In this document: piece by piece, positions 8,439-16,384 of the stretch
Layout: every line of letters begins with the position of its first letter
How positions within the stretch are numbered: the first letter of the stretch is position 1
Source: Microbacterium sp. zg-B185
GTDB lineage: Bacteria > Actinomycetota > Actinomycetes > Actinomycetales > Microbacteriaceae
Reading direction: 5' to 3'
Length of the DNA stretch: 64,000 bases
NCBI RefSeq assembly: GCF_030246885.1
Contig: NZ_CP126739.1
Coordinates: 930,001 to 994,000, forward strand
Notes under the pieces: generated by a model
Seen by the model: the letters and a program-made list of their open reading frames with translations, nothing else
Told to the model about the DNA's origin: nothing
Database searches by the model: none
Translations under genes and position numbers: made by a program

Positions 8439-10058
8439 TCAGTCGGGGTAGGGCACCGGCCAGCGCGGCTCGGGAACCGGCCAGCCCGCGTCCCGCAGCG
8501 CCCGGCGGGCCAGTTCGCGGGCGGAGTACGGGGTGCGGACGCCGCGGATGTCCCGGTAGTCCTGGTGTCCGGGTCCTGCCCACAGGATCGCGTCGCCCTC
8601 GCCGACCAGCTTGACCGCCTCGACGATCGCCAGCTCCGGCGGTGAGTATTCGTGGATCTCGGCATCCGGCCGCGCCCGACGCGCCCCCTCGATCAGGGTC
8701 GCACGGATCGTGTCGATGTCCTCGAAGCGCGGGTGATGGTCGGTGACGACGAGGATGTCGCTGCCTTCGACGCCGGTGCGGCCCATGTCGTGGCGCTTGG
8801 ACGCGTCCCGGTCCCCGTCGGCGCCGAACAGCATGAGCACCCTGCCCGGGGTCACCCGTCGGACGGCGGCCAGCGTCTTCTCGAACGCGTCGGGCGAGTG
8901 GCCGAAGTCGACATAGACCGCCGGCCCCCGCTCGCCGGACACCCGCTCGGTGCGGCCGGGCAGATACGCCTGGATGCCGCCATCGCGGGCCAGCGCAGCA
9001 GCCAGCCGGTCCCATTCGTAGCCGGCCTCGAGCATCATGACGATGGCCAGGCCGGCATTGGCGGCCATGTGACGGCCGATGACCGGGACGATCGTCGTGA
9101 GGGAACGCCCGTCCGCGGAGGAGAGGCGGAACTCGGTGCCGGTCTGCCGCTCGTCGAGGATCTCGACCACCCAGTCCGCGGCGGCCGCAGCGTCCGCGTC
9201 TGCGGCGATCGCGGGGGTGCCCACGGTCACGAACGGAATCTCGCACCGCGCCACCACCTCTGCGGAGGGGGCGGAGTCGAGCGAGATCACCGCGCGCCGG
9301 GCGCGGTCGGGCCGGAAGAGGGGCAGCTTCGCCTCGAAGTATTCGCGCATGTCCGCGTAGTCATCGAGGTGGTCGTGGGAGAGGTTGGTGAAGGCCGCGA
9401 CGTCGAACACCAGACCGTCCACCCGGCGCCGGCTCAGAGCCTGCGCGCTGACCTCGACGGCGACCGCTTCGACGCCGCGCTCGCGCATCAGCGCGAGGAG
9501 CGCGTGCATCTCATACGCCTCGGGCGTGGTCAGGCGGGAGACGATGACCTGCCCGGCGATGTGCCGTTCGGCGGTCGAGGACAGCCCCGTTCTCACCCCG
9601 AGCTGAGTGAGGATCCCCTCCAGCAGGTGCGAAACGCTGGTCTTGCCATTGGTCCCGGTCGTGCCGAACAGGAGCGGCAGCTCGTCGTCGCGCCCCGTTC
9701 CGTACACCCATGCAGAAAGCTCGCCCAGCTGGGCGCGGGGATCCTCGACGATGACGACGGGCAAGCCGGTGGCCTGGGCGGCGTCGGCGCCGGCGGCATC
9801 CGTCACGACCGCGACCGCTCCGCTCTCCGCCGCTGCGGCGGCGTACTCCGCCCCGTGGCGGTTGACGCCCTGCACCGCGACGAACACGTCGCCGGGGCGC
9901 AGGTCGGCAGTGGCCAGGGTGAGTCCGGTCAGGGTCACATCGCGCAGATCGCCGCGGGTCTCGCGGCCGAATCGCGCGGCAAGAGCCTCCAGGGTGTGCA
10001 CCGGGGGGTGGTCCGGGCGCAGCACGGGAGGCAGGGAGGAGGGAGTGTCATTCGCCAT
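8439..10058 (-). CDS. MurE-type Mur ligase with altered specificity motif
   Basis: 539 residues, a full-length Mur ligase. The N-terminal UDP-binding region is followed by the ATP P-loop GTTGTNGKTS (132-141), a carbamylatable-lysine region YFEAKLPLF (K244), and HSPDAFEKTL typical of MurE. MurE adds the third amino acid to UDP-MurNAc-Ala-Glu. The motif that normally reads DNPR (meso-DAP) or DNPA (lysine) is here H441-H442-P443-R444 after VVTD. It lies outside any dcw cluster, between dxr and rseP, so it is probably a paralogue of the canonical murE rather than that gene itself. A GGATGGAG site precedes ATG 10058. Ligase class is secure; the amino acid added is unknown. Confidence 0.78.
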   Translation of the reverse strand: MANDTPSSLPPVLRPDHPPVHTLEALAARFGRETRGDLRDVTLTGLTLATADLRPGDVFVAVQGVNRHGAEYAAAAAESGAVAVVTDAAGADAAQATGLPVVIVEDPRAQLGELSAWVYGTGRDDELPLLFGTTGTNGKTSVSHLLEGILTQLGVRTGLSSTAERHIAGQVIVSRLTTPEAYEMHALLALMRERGVEAVAVEVSAQALSRRRVDGLVFDVAAFTNLSHDHLDDYADMREYFEAKLPLFRPDRARRAVISLDSAPSAEVVARCEIPFVTVGTPAIAADADAAAAADWVVEILDERQTGTEFRLSSADGRSLTTIVPVIGRHMAANAGLAIVMMLEAGYEWDRLAAALARDGGIQAYLPGRTERVSGERGPAVYVDFGHSPDAFEKTLAAVRRVTPGRVLMLFGADGDRDASKRHDMGRTGVEGSDILVVTDHHPRFEDIDTIRATLIEGARRARPDAEIHEYSPPELAIVEAVKLVGEGDAILWAGPGHQDYRDIRGVRTPYSARELARRALRDAGWPVPEPRWPVPYPD

Positions 10059-10227
10059 GGCGGCTCCATCCTCTCATCCGTCGCTCCGGCTTTCCCCGAT
10101 GCCGGTCCCGGCGCCGGAGCAGGGCGGCCGCACTGCCCCGCCCGCCGCCGGGTGCATCACCACGCCCGTCCGCTGGACGCCCCGGCCGGGAAATCCCGGC
10201 GCTCGGCGAACTCCGAGCGGCCGGCGG

Positions 10228-10233
10228 TAGCGT
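10228..10233 (+). promoter_or_regulatory. -10 hexamer (TAGCGT), leaderless rseP
   Basis: TAGCGT, 6-nt spacer, GTG 10240. Confidence 0.45.
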
Positions 10234-10239
10234 GTCGGG

Positions 10240-11586
10240 GTGACTGTCCTCGCGTTCGCCATCGGTATCGTCCTCCTGGTCGTGGGCCTTGCCGTGTCGA
10301 TCGCCCTGCACGAGCTGGGGCACCTGGTGCCGGCGAAGAAGTTCGGCGTGCGGGTCGGTCAATACATGATCGGATTCGGGCCGACCCTGTGGTCGCGTCA
10401 GGTCGGCGAGACGCAGTACGGATTCAAGGCGATCCCGCTCGGCGGCTACATCTCGATGGCCGGCATGTACCCGCCCTCGCCCAAGGACCGGGTGCCGGCC
10501 GGATCCGGCCGACGCAACGGCCGCGCCGGCGGCGGATTCTTCGCCACGATGGTCCAGGACGCCCGCACGGCCAACGACGAGACACTGATCGGCGAGGAGG
10601 ACACGCGCGTCTTCTACCGGCTCCCGGTGTGGAAGCGCGTCATCGTCATGCTCGGCGGCCCGATCATGAACCTGCTGTTCGCGATGGTCCTGTTCGCCAT
10701 CCTGCTCTCCGGCATCGGCACGCAGACCGCCACCACCGTGATCGCCAGCGTCAGCGAGTGCGTCATCCCCGCCGGCGCGGAGCGCACCGAGTGCAGCCCG
10801 GCCGACGCGGTCGCCCCCGCGGCGGCCGCCGGACTGCAGCCGGGGGATGTCATGCTCCAGGTCGCCGGCCGGCCGGTGGAGACCTTCGCCGAGGCATCGG
10901 AGATCATCCGCGAGTCGGCCGGGCAGCCGCTGAGCATCCTCATCGAGCGTGACGGTGAGCGCCGGCGGACGGTGTCCCTCACCCCCACGCAGGTGACCAG
11001 GGCGGTGACGGATGCCGCGGGGCAGCCGATCCTGGACGCGAACGGCGACGCGCAGATGCAGCAGGTCGGATTCGTGGGGATCGGCCCGGAGATCGCATTC
11101 GTGCGCCAGCCGATCTGGGCAGGACCGGCCGCGGCGATCGAGAACGTCGGCGCGGTGGCCGGGATCATCTGGCAGCTGCCGGTGAAAGTGTACGAAACCG
11201 GCGTCACGCTGGTCACCGGGCAGGAGCGCGACCCGAACGGGCCCCTGAGCATCGTCGGCGCCGGCATCCTGTCGGGGGAGGTGGCCGCCGCCGACGCGCC
11301 CATCCTGAACCGCGTCTCGGGGTTCCTGGCGCTGCTGGCATCGCTGAACATCGCCCTGTTCGTGTTCAACCTCATCCCGCTGCTGCCGCTGGATGGCGGC
11401 CATGTCGTCGTGGCGCTGTGGGACGGCATCAAGCGAGCCTGGGCGAAGCTGTTCCGTCGGCCACCGCCGGCGCCGGTGGATGCGACCAAGCTCGTGCCGG
11501 TGACCTTCGCCGTCTTCATCGGGCTGATCGTGATGGGTGCGGTGCTGATCCTCGCCGACATCTTCAACCCGATGTCGATCCTCTGA
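10240..11586 (+). CDS. rseP: Site-2 zinc metalloprotease, RseP/Rip1 family (M50B)
   Basis: 448 residues. Membrane-embedded protease that cleaves transmembrane substrates such as anti-sigma factors in regulated intramembrane proteolysis. The zinc motif HELGH (H24, E25, H28) lies in the first helix. A PDZ-like domain sits around residues 170-260, and a second metal-ligand motif PLLPLDGGH lies near the C-terminus, where the last membrane helices follow. The gene sits between dxr and ispG as in Mycobacterium. The last codons and stop are part of a 23-bp tandem repeat. Confidence 0.93.
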   Translation: MTVLAFAIGIVLLVVGLAVSIALHELGHLVPAKKFGVRVGQYMIGFGPTLWSRQVGETQYGFKAIPLGGYISMAGMYPPSPKDRVPAGSGRRNGRAGGGFFATMVQDARTANDETLIGEEDTRVFYRLPVWKRVIVMLGGPIMNLLFAMVLFAILLSGIGTQTATTVIASVSECVIPAGAERTECSPADAVAPAAAAGLQPGDVMLQVAGRPVETFAEASEIIRESAGQPLSILIERDGERRRTVSLTPTQVTRAVTDAAGQPILDANGDAQMQQVGFVGIGPEIAFVRQPIWAGPAAAIENVGAVAGIIWQLPVKVYETGVTLVTGQERDPNGPLSIVGAGILSGEVAAADAPILNRVSGFLALLASLNIALFVFNLIPLLPLDGGHVVVALWDGIKRAWAKLFRRPPPAPVDATKLVPVTFAVFIGLIVMGAVLILADIFNPMSIL

Positions 11587-11648
11587 CCCGATCGACGGCG
11601 TCGCTCTGACCCGACCGACGGAGTCGCTCTGGCCCAACGACGGCGTCG
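11581..11648. repeat. Three tandem copies of a 23-bp unit over the rseP stop codon
   Basis: Copies at 11581-11603, 11604-11626 and 11627-11648, the last one base shorter. The unit starts CTCTGACCC and ends CGACGGCGTCG, with a few substitutions. The first copy contains the rseP stop TGA. It fills most of the convergent gap to the anthranilate synthase-like gene. Confidence 0.8.
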
Positions 11649-11667
11649 CCCGGCGCAGACGGTCGGG

Positions 11668-13620
11668 TCAGGCGTCGACCGGGGAGAGCGCCGCCGAGAC
11701 GAGGCGCTCGAGCGTCGTCATCCCGTCGCGGGAGAGGATCGATTCCAGGTGCCCCTGCACCGATGCGAACCCCGGGCCGCGCATCGCGTACACGTCGCCG
11801 GTGATCGGGTCCGCCGCGACTTCGGCATCGCCGAGGACGGTGGCACCGGCCGGCACACGGGCCGTGAAGGTGTTGTAGAACCCGATGGATGCCGGCGTTC
11901 CGAACAGGTCGACGGTCTTCTGCAGGCCCTGGTGCGGAGCATCCAGGGGAGCCAGCTCGATGCCCAGCTCATCGGCCAGGATCTGATGGCTCAGGCACAC
12001 CGCCAGCAGCGGCCGCCCGGACGCGCGCCGTCGGGCCACCACTTCGCGCATTCGTCGCATCCGTGGTGTGCCGGGGTCGCGCGGATCTCCGGGACCGGGG
12101 CCCGAGACGATCAGTTCCGCATCGTCGATCTGGGCATCGGTCACCTCGCTCCACGGGACGATCCGGACATCCAGGCCCAGGTGGCGAAGCTGATGCGAGA
12201 GCATCGTGGTGAAGCGGTCCTCGGCGTCCACGACGATCGCGCTGCGCCCTTCGAACGGACCGGCGGTGATCGAATCCTGCGGGTTCAGCCAGAACGAGGC
12301 GAGCCGGGCGTTGCGTGAGGCCAGCAGCGCGGCGATGTCGGGATCGTCGGCCAGCGTGCGCGGCTGAGCGGATGGCGCGTCGCCGTCGGCACCGGTGGGC
12401 AGCGCGAGCTCGGCCTTCCGGTCGCGGGGGATCGCGCCGATCGCGCCCAGCACGCCGGCGGCCTTGCCGTGCGTCTCGCTCACCTCGCCGAACGGGTCGG
12501 AGTGGCGCACCAGGGTGGCGCCCACCGGCACGCGCAGACGACCGTCGACGAGGTACGCCGTCCGGATCAGGATCGGCGCGTCGAGGTCGTGCGTGGACTC
12601 GCCGGCCAGGACCGCGTCGGTGCGGGGGGTGAAGAGGGCGGCGACTCCGGAGTAGTACCCGCGCGGTGTCCGTTCGTGCCGCGAGATGACCGTGCACGCG
12701 TTCTGCATCGGCGACCCCGTGACGGTGGGCGCGAACATCGTCTCGCGCAGGATGGCGCGCGGGTCGAGCCGGCTGCGGCCGCGCAGCACGTACTCGGTGT
12801 GGGTCAGCCGTGACATCTCCTTCAGATGCGGACCGGTGATCCGCCCGCCGTCCGAGCAGACGGCGCTCATCATCTTGAGCTCCTCATCCACCACCATGAA
12901 CAGCTCCTCGGTCTCCTTCGTGGACTCGAGGAATTCGGTCAGCGTCTCGCTCGTCGCGCCCCCTGCGGGGTGACGGAACGTCCCCGAGATGGGATTCATC
13001 GTCACGATGCCGTCCCGCGCGCTGACGTGCGCCTCTGGGCTCGCGCCGACCGCGACGTGCCCGGGGGTGACGATCGCGAACGTCCAATACGCGCCCCGCT
13101 CATGCTCCAGCAGCGCCCGGAACCACGTCAGGGCGGCCACCGCGGAGTCCGCGGCGACGCTCGCCGTGAAGTCCCGCCGGATGACGAAGTTGGCGCCCTC
13201 ACCGTGCCCGATCTCATCGGCGATGACCCGTCGGACGATGCCGGCGTAGTCGTCGTCGGCGATGTCGAAGCCGGCGTCGGCGAGGGGGATCGGCGCGGAG
13301 GGCAGCTGCGTCAGAGCCGCAGTCCGATCGAAGAGGGTGCGTTCCCGGACGACGAGGCAGCGCAACGGCGCCCCATCGTCGTGGCACTCGAATCCGCGCT
13401 CGCGCACCTGCCGGAAGGGGACGAGCGCGAGCACCTCCTGAGCGCGACCGTGTTCGTCCTGCAGCGGGATGTCGGCCAACAGGTCGACGTCGATCACATC
13501 ACCGGTGAGCAGCTCGATCGTCGCCGCGTCGCGGGCGACGAGGGCGAACGGGATGCCGCGCGCGGCGATGTCGAGCAGCACGGCGAGATCGTTCGGGGGA
13601 GTCGGGGCAGACCCGGTCAT
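11668..13620 (-). CDS. Fused anthranilate/ADIC synthase (PhzE-type TrpE-TrpG fusion)
   Basis: 650 residues joining a chorismate-binding synthase half (about 1-430) to a class I glutamine amidotransferase half (about 455-640). The order, the [10 protein letters not shown] segment and AVCLSHQ around nucleophile C542 resemble PhzE, which makes 2-amino-2-deoxyisochorismate, and the related actinobacterial anthranilate synthase family proteins. The His-Glu of the amidotransferase triad is in VQGHLES (H624, E626). No other trp or phz gene is nearby. An upstream attenuator with a Trp-rich leader shows control by tryptophan supply and argues for anthranilate as product or competitor. Which product forms cannot be settled from sequence alone. 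Confidence 0.85.
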   Translation of the reverse strand: MTGSAPTPPNDLAVLLDIAARGIPFALVARDAATIELLTGDVIDVDLLADIPLQDEHGRAQEVLALVPFRQVRERGFECHDDGAPLRCLVVRERTLFDRTAALTQLPSAPIPLADAGFDIADDDYAGIVRRVIADEIGHGEGANFVIRRDFTASVAADSAVAALTWFRALLEHERGAYWTFAIVTPGHVAVGASPEAHVSARDGIVTMNPISGTFRHPAGGATSETLTEFLESTKETEELFMVVDEELKMMSAVCSDGGRITGPHLKEMSRLTHTEYVLRGRSRLDPRAILRETMFAPTVTGSPMQNACTVISRHERTPRGYYSGVAALFTPRTDAVLAGESTHDLDAPILIRTAYLVDGRLRVPVGATLVRHSDPFGEVSETHGKAAGVLGAIGAIPRDRKAELALPTGADGDAPSAQPRTLADDPDIAALLASRNARLASFWLNPQDSITAGPFEGRSAIVVDAEDRFTTMLSHQLRHLGLDVRIVPWSEVTDAQIDDAELIVSGPGPGDPRDPGTPRMRRMREVVARRRASGRPLLAVCLSHQILADELGIELAPLDAPHQGLQKTVDLFGTPASIGFYNTFTARVPAGATVLGDAEVAADPITGDVYAMRGPGFASVQGHLESILSRDGMTTLERLVSAALSPVDA

Positions 13621-13655
13621 GGTCGGTCTTTCGTCGTGGGGGCGGTCGCCCTACG

Positions 13656-13679
13656 AAGAAGACCGCCCGGAGGCGGTCT
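13656..13679 (-). terminator. Attenuator terminator hairpin of the anthranilate synthase-like gene
   Basis: Minus strand: 8-bp perfect stem AGACCGCC/GGCGGTCT with a TCCG loop, followed by TTCTTCG. The 5' arm can instead pair with AGGCGGT at 13696-13702, so this is terminator segment 3:4 of a trp-type attenuator. Confidence 0.85.
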
Positions 13680-13700
13680 GTGGTCGCGCGAACACACCGC

Positions 13701-13736
13701 CTAGAAGGCGGGCCACCAGGTGCGGTTCGCAAGCAT
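13701..13736 (-). CDS. Trp leader peptide (11 residues, tandem Trp codons)
   Basis: ATG at 13736 to TAG at 13701 encodes [11 protein letters not shown]. The two adjacent TGG codons (13713-13718) sense charged tRNA-Trp. Segment CCGCCT (13706-13711) lies within the last codons and pairs with AGGCGGT (13696-13702) over the stop codon. If ribosomes stall at the Trp codons, AGGCGGT is freed to pair with ACCGCCT (13671-13677), preventing the terminator at 13656-13679. This is the classical attenuation layout. A TAGGTT hexamer 6 nt upstream of the ATG suggests that the leader mRNA itself is leaderless. Confidence 0.85.
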   Translation of the reverse strand: MLANRTWWPAF

Positions 13737-13742
13737 GGGCCG

Positions 13743-13748
13743 AACCTA
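13743..13748 (-). promoter_or_regulatory. -10 hexamer (TAGGTT) of the Trp leader transcript
   Basis: Minus-strand TAGGTT, 6-nt spacer, then the leader-peptide ATG at 13736. No convincing -35 is seen. Confidence 0.45.
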
Positions 13749-13890
13749 CCACAGGGTGCAGATTCGGATGGGCCGATACGGATGGGCAGCTGCCGATGGC
13801 GGACGCGGATGCCGGCGCGTCCGCGCTCCGGTCGGGCCGGATCTCGCGCGGATGGCGGGGGCATCCAGGCTTCGTGCGGGCGTGGCGGCG

Positions 13891-13896
13891 TAGGCT
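13891..13896 (+). promoter_or_regulatory. -10 hexamer (TAGGCT), leaderless ispG
   Basis: TAGGCT, 7-nt spacer, GTG 13904. Confidence 0.5.
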
Positions 13897-13903
13897 GGGT
13901 CAC

Positions 13904-15055
13904 GTGCCAGCAGTGAATCTCGGGATGCCCAAGGTCCCCGAAACCCTCGCCCCCCGCCGCAAGTCCAGGCAGATCAAAGTGGGCAAGGTGCTGGTCGGAG
14001 GCAACGCGCCGGTCAGTGTGCAGTCGATGACGACGACGCCCACCACCAACATCAACGCCACCCTCCAGCAGATCGCGGAGCTGACGGCGTCCGGATGCGA
14101 GATCGTGCGGGTGGCGGTGCCGTCCCAGGACGATGCGGACGTGCTGCACATCATCGCGCAGAAGAGTCAGATCCCGGTGATCGCCGACATCCACTTCCAG
14201 CCCAAGTACGTCTACCAGGCGATCGACGCCGGGTGCGCAGCGGTGCGGGTCAACCCGGGCAACATCCGCAAGTTCGACGACCAGGTCGGTGAGATCGCGC
14301 GGCGGGCGAAGGAGGCCGGCGTCTCGCTGCGCATCGGAGTGAACGCAGGATCGCTGGACCCTCGTCTGCTGGAGAAGTACGGAAAGGCCACGCCGGAAGC
14401 GCTGATGGAGAGCGCGGTGTGGGAGGCGTCCCTCTTCGAGGAGCACGACTTCCACGACTTCAAGATCTCCGTCAAGCACAACGACCCGGTGATCATGGTC
14501 CAGGCCTACCGGCTCCTCGCCGAGCGCGGCGACTGGCCGCTGCACCTGGGCGTCACCGAGGCGGGCCCAGCCTTCCAGGGGACCATCAAGAGCGCGACCG
14601 CGTTCGGGATCCTGCTCGGTGAGGGGATCGGTGACACGATCCGAGTCTCCCTCTCCGCGCCTCCGGCCGAAGAGGTCAAGGTCGGCCACCAGATCCTGCA
14701 GTCGCTGAACCTGCGCGAGCGCAAACTGGAGATCGTCTCGTGCCCCTCGTGCGGGCGCGCCCAGGTCGATGTCTACACGCTGGCCGACAACGTCACCGAA
14801 GGCCTGAAAGACATGACGGTTCCGTTGCGCGTCGCCGTGATGGGATGCGTGGTCAACGGCCCCGGCGAGGCGCGCGAGGCCGATCTCGGGGTCGCCTCCG
14901 GTAACGGCAAGGGTCAGATCTTCGTCAAGGGCCACGTCATCAAGACGGTCCCCGAGTCCGAGATCGTGGCGACGCTCATCGAGGAGGCCAACCGGCTTGC
15001 GGCGGAGATGGGTCCGGCCGCCCCGATCGGAACGGCCCAGGTCGTCACGAGCTGA
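13904..15055 (+). CDS. ispG: 4-hydroxy-3-methylbut-2-enyl diphosphate synthase (IspG)
   Basis: 383 residues. A [4Fe-4S] enzyme that converts MEcPP to HMBPP in the MEP pathway. The TIM-barrel half begins with [11 protein letters not shown]. The C-terminal half carries the cluster ligands SCPSCGRA and [10 protein letters not shown]. Start GTG 13904 gives the family-typical beginning [22 protein letters not shown] 13913 and ATG 13925 are in-frame alternatives, but 13904 is positioned for the TAGGCT promoter. It follows rseP in conserved order and acts in the same pathway as Dxr. Confidence 0.95.
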   Translation: MPAVNLGMPKVPETLAPRRKSRQIKVGKVLVGGNAPVSVQSMTTTPTTNINATLQQIAELTASGCEIVRVAVPSQDDADVLHIIAQKSQIPVIADIHFQPKYVYQAIDAGCAAVRVNPGNIRKFDDQVGEIARRAKEAGVSLRIGVNAGSLDPRLLEKYGKATPEALMESAVWEASLFEEHDFHDFKISVKHNDPVIMVQAYRLLAERGDWPLHLGVTEAGPAFQGTIKSATAFGILLGEGIGDTIRVSLSAPPAEEVKVGHQILQSLNLRERKLEIVSCPSCGRAQVDVYTLADNVTEGLKDMTVPLRVAVMGCVVNGPGEAREADLGVASGNGKGQIFVKGHVIKTVPESEIVATLIEEANRLAAEMGPAAPIGTAQVVTS

Positions 15056-15080
15056 CTTTCGACTCCCGCTTCACGCGTGC

Positions 15081-15176
15081 CGCGGCATCCGCTGATTCGG
15101 AGAACGTCGCCGGATTCGGATGCGACGACCGCAGGGAGCCGGATCCGTTCACCTCACCCGAGAAGCGGATGCCGCG
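15081..15176. repeat. Inverted repeat, 13-bp arms, in the ispG/acdS convergent gap
   Basis: CGCGGCATCCGCT (15081-15093) and its exact complement at 15164-15176 flank about 70 bp. This could form a long-range stem or act as a bidirectional terminator. The arms are also the GGATGCCG word common in this genome. Confidence 0.45.
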
Positions 15177-15184
15177 AGCGGCGT

Positions 15185-16204
15185 CTACGGCCAGAGCGAG
15201 TGGTACGCGTTGATCGCGGGCTGCCCGCCCAGGTGGGCGTACAGGACGTGCGAGTCCTTCGGAATGTCCCGGGAGCCCACGAGTTCGATCAGGCCGGCGA
15301 GGGACTTGCCCTCGTAGACGGGGTCGGTGATCATCGCCTCCAGCTGCGCGCCCACGGCCATCGCCGCCATCGTGGAATCGACCGGGATGCCGTATCGGTC
15401 GCCCGCCCACCCCGCGAGGACCTGGATCTCGTCGTCGCGCAGCTCGCGGCTCAGCTCGATCAGCTCCGCGGTGTGGCCGGCGATGCGGGTCACCTGATCC
15501 GTCGTTGTAGCCAGAGTGGCGGAGGCGTCGATGCCCAGCACCCGCCGCCGGAGGCCGGTCAGCTCCTCCAGCGCCGCGAAGCCGGCGATCATCCCGGCGT
15601 GCGTGGAACCGGTCACGGTGCAGACGATGATCGTGTCGAATGTGATGCCCAGCGCCCGCTCCTGCTCGGCGAGCTCGAACGCCCAGTTGGCGAAACCCAG
15701 ACCGCCCAGCGGGTGCTCCGAGGCGCCGGCGGGAATCGGATAGGGCGTGCCGCCGGCGGCTTCGACCTCCCGCAGCGCCTTCTTCCACGAATCGCGCACC
15801 CCGATGTCGAAGCCGGCGTCCTCCAGCCGGGAGTCGGCGCCCATCATGCGGGAGAGCAGGATGTTCCCTACCCGGTCGTTGGTGGGGTCCTCCCACGGCA
15901 CCCACTTCTCCTGCACCAGGCGCGCCTTCAGGCCCAAATGCGCGGCCACCGCGGCCACCTGTCGCGTGTGGTTGGACTGGTAGCCGCCGATCGAGACGAG
16001 CGTGTCCGCTCCCGAGGCGATGACATCGGGCACGATGTACTCGAGCTTCCGAATCTTGTTACCCCCGTAGGCCAGACCGCTGGATACGTCTTCGCGCTTG
16101 GCCCAGACCTGGGCGCCGCCCAGGTGCTGCGTCAGCCGCTTCAGGTGCTGGAGCGGACTGGGTCCGAAGGTGAGCGGGTAGCGGGGGAATTCGGCGAGCT
16201 TCAT
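15185..16204 (-). CDS. acdS: 1-aminocyclopropane-1-carboxylate deaminase
   Basis: 339 residues, the usual length for the PLP enzyme that cleaves ACC, the plant ethylene precursor, to 2-oxobutyrate and ammonia. The PLP lysine is in YGGNKIRK (about K50) and the serine motif in GGYQSNHTR. The two residues that separate true ACC deaminase from D-cysteine desulfhydrase are both of the deaminase type: Tyr-Glu in DPVYEGK and Leu in VLYAHLGG. Start ATG 16204 has GAGGAG upstream; the longer open frame would run through the palindrome and is rejected. A perfect 34-bp palindrome lies 75 bp upstream. ACC deaminase is a trait of plant-associated bacteria. Confidence 0.93.
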   Translation of the reverse strand: MKLAEFPRYPLTFGPSPLQHLKRLTQHLGGAQVWAKREDVSSGLAYGGNKIRKLEYIVPDVIASGADTLVSIGGYQSNHTRQVAAVAAHLGLKARLVQEKWVPWEDPTNDRVGNILLSRMMGADSRLEDAGFDIGVRDSWKKALREVEAAGGTPYPIPAGASEHPLGGLGFANWAFELAEQERALGITFDTIIVCTVTGSTHAGMIAGFAALEELTGLRRRVLGIDASATLATTTDQVTRIAGHTAELIELSRELRDDEIQVLAGWAGDRYGIPVDSTMAAMAVGAQLEAMITDPVYEGKSLAGLIELVGSRDIPKDSHVLYAHLGGQPAINAYHSLWP

Positions 16205-16278
16205 GCGTGGCTCCTCGGGGGGCGGATCAACACGGGTGTGTCGGGGGGATGCCTGACCGTGCGAGTTCGCAGAGCAGC

Positions 16279-16312
16279 CCATTGCGGATGCAATATATTG
16301 CATCCGCAATGG
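16279..16312. promoter_or_regulatory. Perfect 34-bp palindrome, probable operator between acdS and proS
   Basis: Each half is CCATTGCGGATGCAATA, meeting at 16295/16296. The AT-rich core TGCAATATATTGCA stands out from its surroundings. It lies 75 bp before the acdS start and about 60 bp before the proS promoter. The form suits a dimeric regulator (GntR- or Lrp-like); no regulator gene adjoins it. Confidence 0.8.
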
Positions 16313-16370
16313 CGTCCGTTGTCAAACCCGCGCCGGCGCGAAAGGAGAACGGGCCGCGACGCGACGTCCG

Positions 16371-16376
16371 TAGACT
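16371..16376 (+). promoter_or_regulatory. -10 hexamer (TAGACT) of proS
   Basis: TAGACT with 8 nt to GTG 16385. The spacing is slightly longer than in the other leaderless genes of the window. Confidence 0.4.
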
Positions 16377-16384
16377 TGACCCTC

